A DNA stretch of 6,293 nt from Phycisphaeraceae bacterium (GTDB taxonomy: Bacteria > Planctomycetota > Phycisphaerae > Phycisphaerales > Phycisphaeraceae): positions 1-6,293 of the forward strand of contig JAJDCV010000235.1 in assembly GCA_029260675.1 (NCBI GenBank). Direction: 5' to 3'. Made by a program: the position numbers and the translations under genes. The notes beneath the pieces were generated by a model. The model was not told where the DNA came from. It did not search any database and saw only the letters and a list, made by a program, of their open reading frames with translations. Shown one piece after another: positions 5,940 to 6,293 of this stretch (the stretch's first letter is position 1; the number at the start of each line of letters is the position of its first letter).

Positions 5940-5967
5940 CCCCCGGCCGGACCCACCCGGCCGGGGG
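5940..5967 (+). terminator. Perfect 11-bp stem-loop after the DUF7901 paralogue
   Basis: CCCCCGGCCGG (5940-5950), loop ACCCAC, CCGGCCGGGGG (5957-5967), beginning 22 nt after the stop codon. As with the hairpin behind the preceding gene there is no T-run; the sequence continues ACCCATCACCTCA, close to the ACATCACACCT after the other stem. Same position and same design point to a common function, perhaps T-less termination or transcript processing. Confidence 0.5.
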
Positions 5968-6017
5968 ACCCATCACCTCAAACGGCAAAACAAGGGCGGG
6001 CGATCGGAGGAATAACC

Positions 6018-6293
6018 ATGCACAAGACATGCATCATGGCGAAAGCTGTGGTAATGACAGTGTTGGTCGTTGTCCTCTGCACCAACACCGCAGCCGCCGC
6101 ACCGTTCATCAACCCACCCGAATTCAACCACCCCGACTGGGTCACGCCGTTCCCCTACCAGCGGAACATCCTGGTCGGCTTCGATTCAGACCCGCACGCA
6201 TGGCCAGACCATATCTCCAGTCCCATACCCGATGCGCGGAAGGCCCTGACGCCCTTGGTGGTCCACCACGAGGGCACCGATGACGAGCAGTTG
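6018..6293 (+). CDS. Secreted protein of unknown family, N-terminal fragment
   Basis: The frame is open from ATG 6018 to the right edge, giving 92 codons with no stop. GGAGG (6006-6010) lies 7 nt upstream, which favours this ATG over an in-frame ATG at 6036. The N-terminus is a signal peptide: a short basic region (MHKTCIMAKA), hydrophobic VVMTVLVVVLC, then TNTAAAA as the likely cleavage zone near residue 28. The mature part is rich in P, W and H (NPPEFNHPDWVTPFPYQRNI, then a D-S-D-P-H-A-W-P-D stretch, ending K-A-L-T-P-L-V-V-H-H-E-G-T-D-D). I do not recognise the family. It follows two PEP-CTERM genes on the same strand after a 100-bp gap containing a stem-loop, so it is probably another sorted surface protein, but its C-terminus, which would settle this, is not in the window. 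Confidence 0.75.
   Translation, partial: MHKTCIMAKAVVMTVLVVVLCTNTAAAAPFINPPEFNHPDWVTPFPYQRNILVGFDSDPHAWPDHISSPIPDARKALTPLVVHHEGTDDEQL

Noticed and set aside
1..6293. CRISPR array, tRNA, rRNA, insertion sequence or phage module
   Set aside because: No regularly spaced direct repeats, cloverleaf-like segments, transposase motifs or terminal repeats were found on either strand by reading.

Overview
The window is GC-rich and looks like chromosomal DNA from a Planctomycetota bacterium, most likely of the Phycisphaerae type. This rests on three secreted proteins ending in PEP-CTERM or PEP-CTERM-like sorting signals, and on a tandem pair of proteins sharing the mature N-terminal pattern DW-x-PGD-x-FKMH and the core DDFLCT-x-TGPI. 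I know that family, from memory, as DUF7901 of planctomycetes. The taxonomic call is inference; no rRNA or tRNA is present to confirm it.

The left third is on the minus strand. A type IV pilus retraction ATPase (PilT/PilU type) is cut by the window edge, with only its first 70 codons present. It lies downstream of a complete secreted GH13 alpha-amylase with every catalytic motif intact. A 189-bp gap with GC-rich palindromes separates the two genes.

A 328-bp divergent intergenic region (2071-2398) separates the amylase from four plus-strand genes. It holds an AT-rich promoter-like segment. It also holds a GC-rich leader that can fold in two mutually exclusive ways, and a short leader ORF whose stop overlaps the GTG start of the next gene.

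The right two thirds encode exported proteins with N-terminal signal peptides: (1) a 547-aa protein with seven I-N-N-x-G-Q type repeats, a jelly-roll-like C-terminal domain and a non-canonical 'PEA' sorting signal followed by an unexpected 19-residue tail; (2) a 297-aa DUF7901-type PEP-CTERM protein with an embedded dockerin-like calcium loop; (3) a 253-aa paralogue without that loop; (4) the first 92 codons of another secreted protein, cut by the right edge. Genes 2 and 3 are each followed by a perfect 11-bp stem-loop with no T-tract. Gene 1 has a similar but weaker stem-loop inside its C-terminal extension.

The plausible joint role is a set of surface or extracellular-matrix proteins exported by Sec and sorted by an exosortase encoded elsewhere. 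The amylase may supply sugars from alpha-glucans. No mobile element, CRISPR array, tRNA or rRNA was seen. The most unusual items are the run-on tail of gene 1, the tiny ORF with a near-perfect but sequestered ribosome binding site behind it, the calcium loop in gene 2, and the leader of gene 1.
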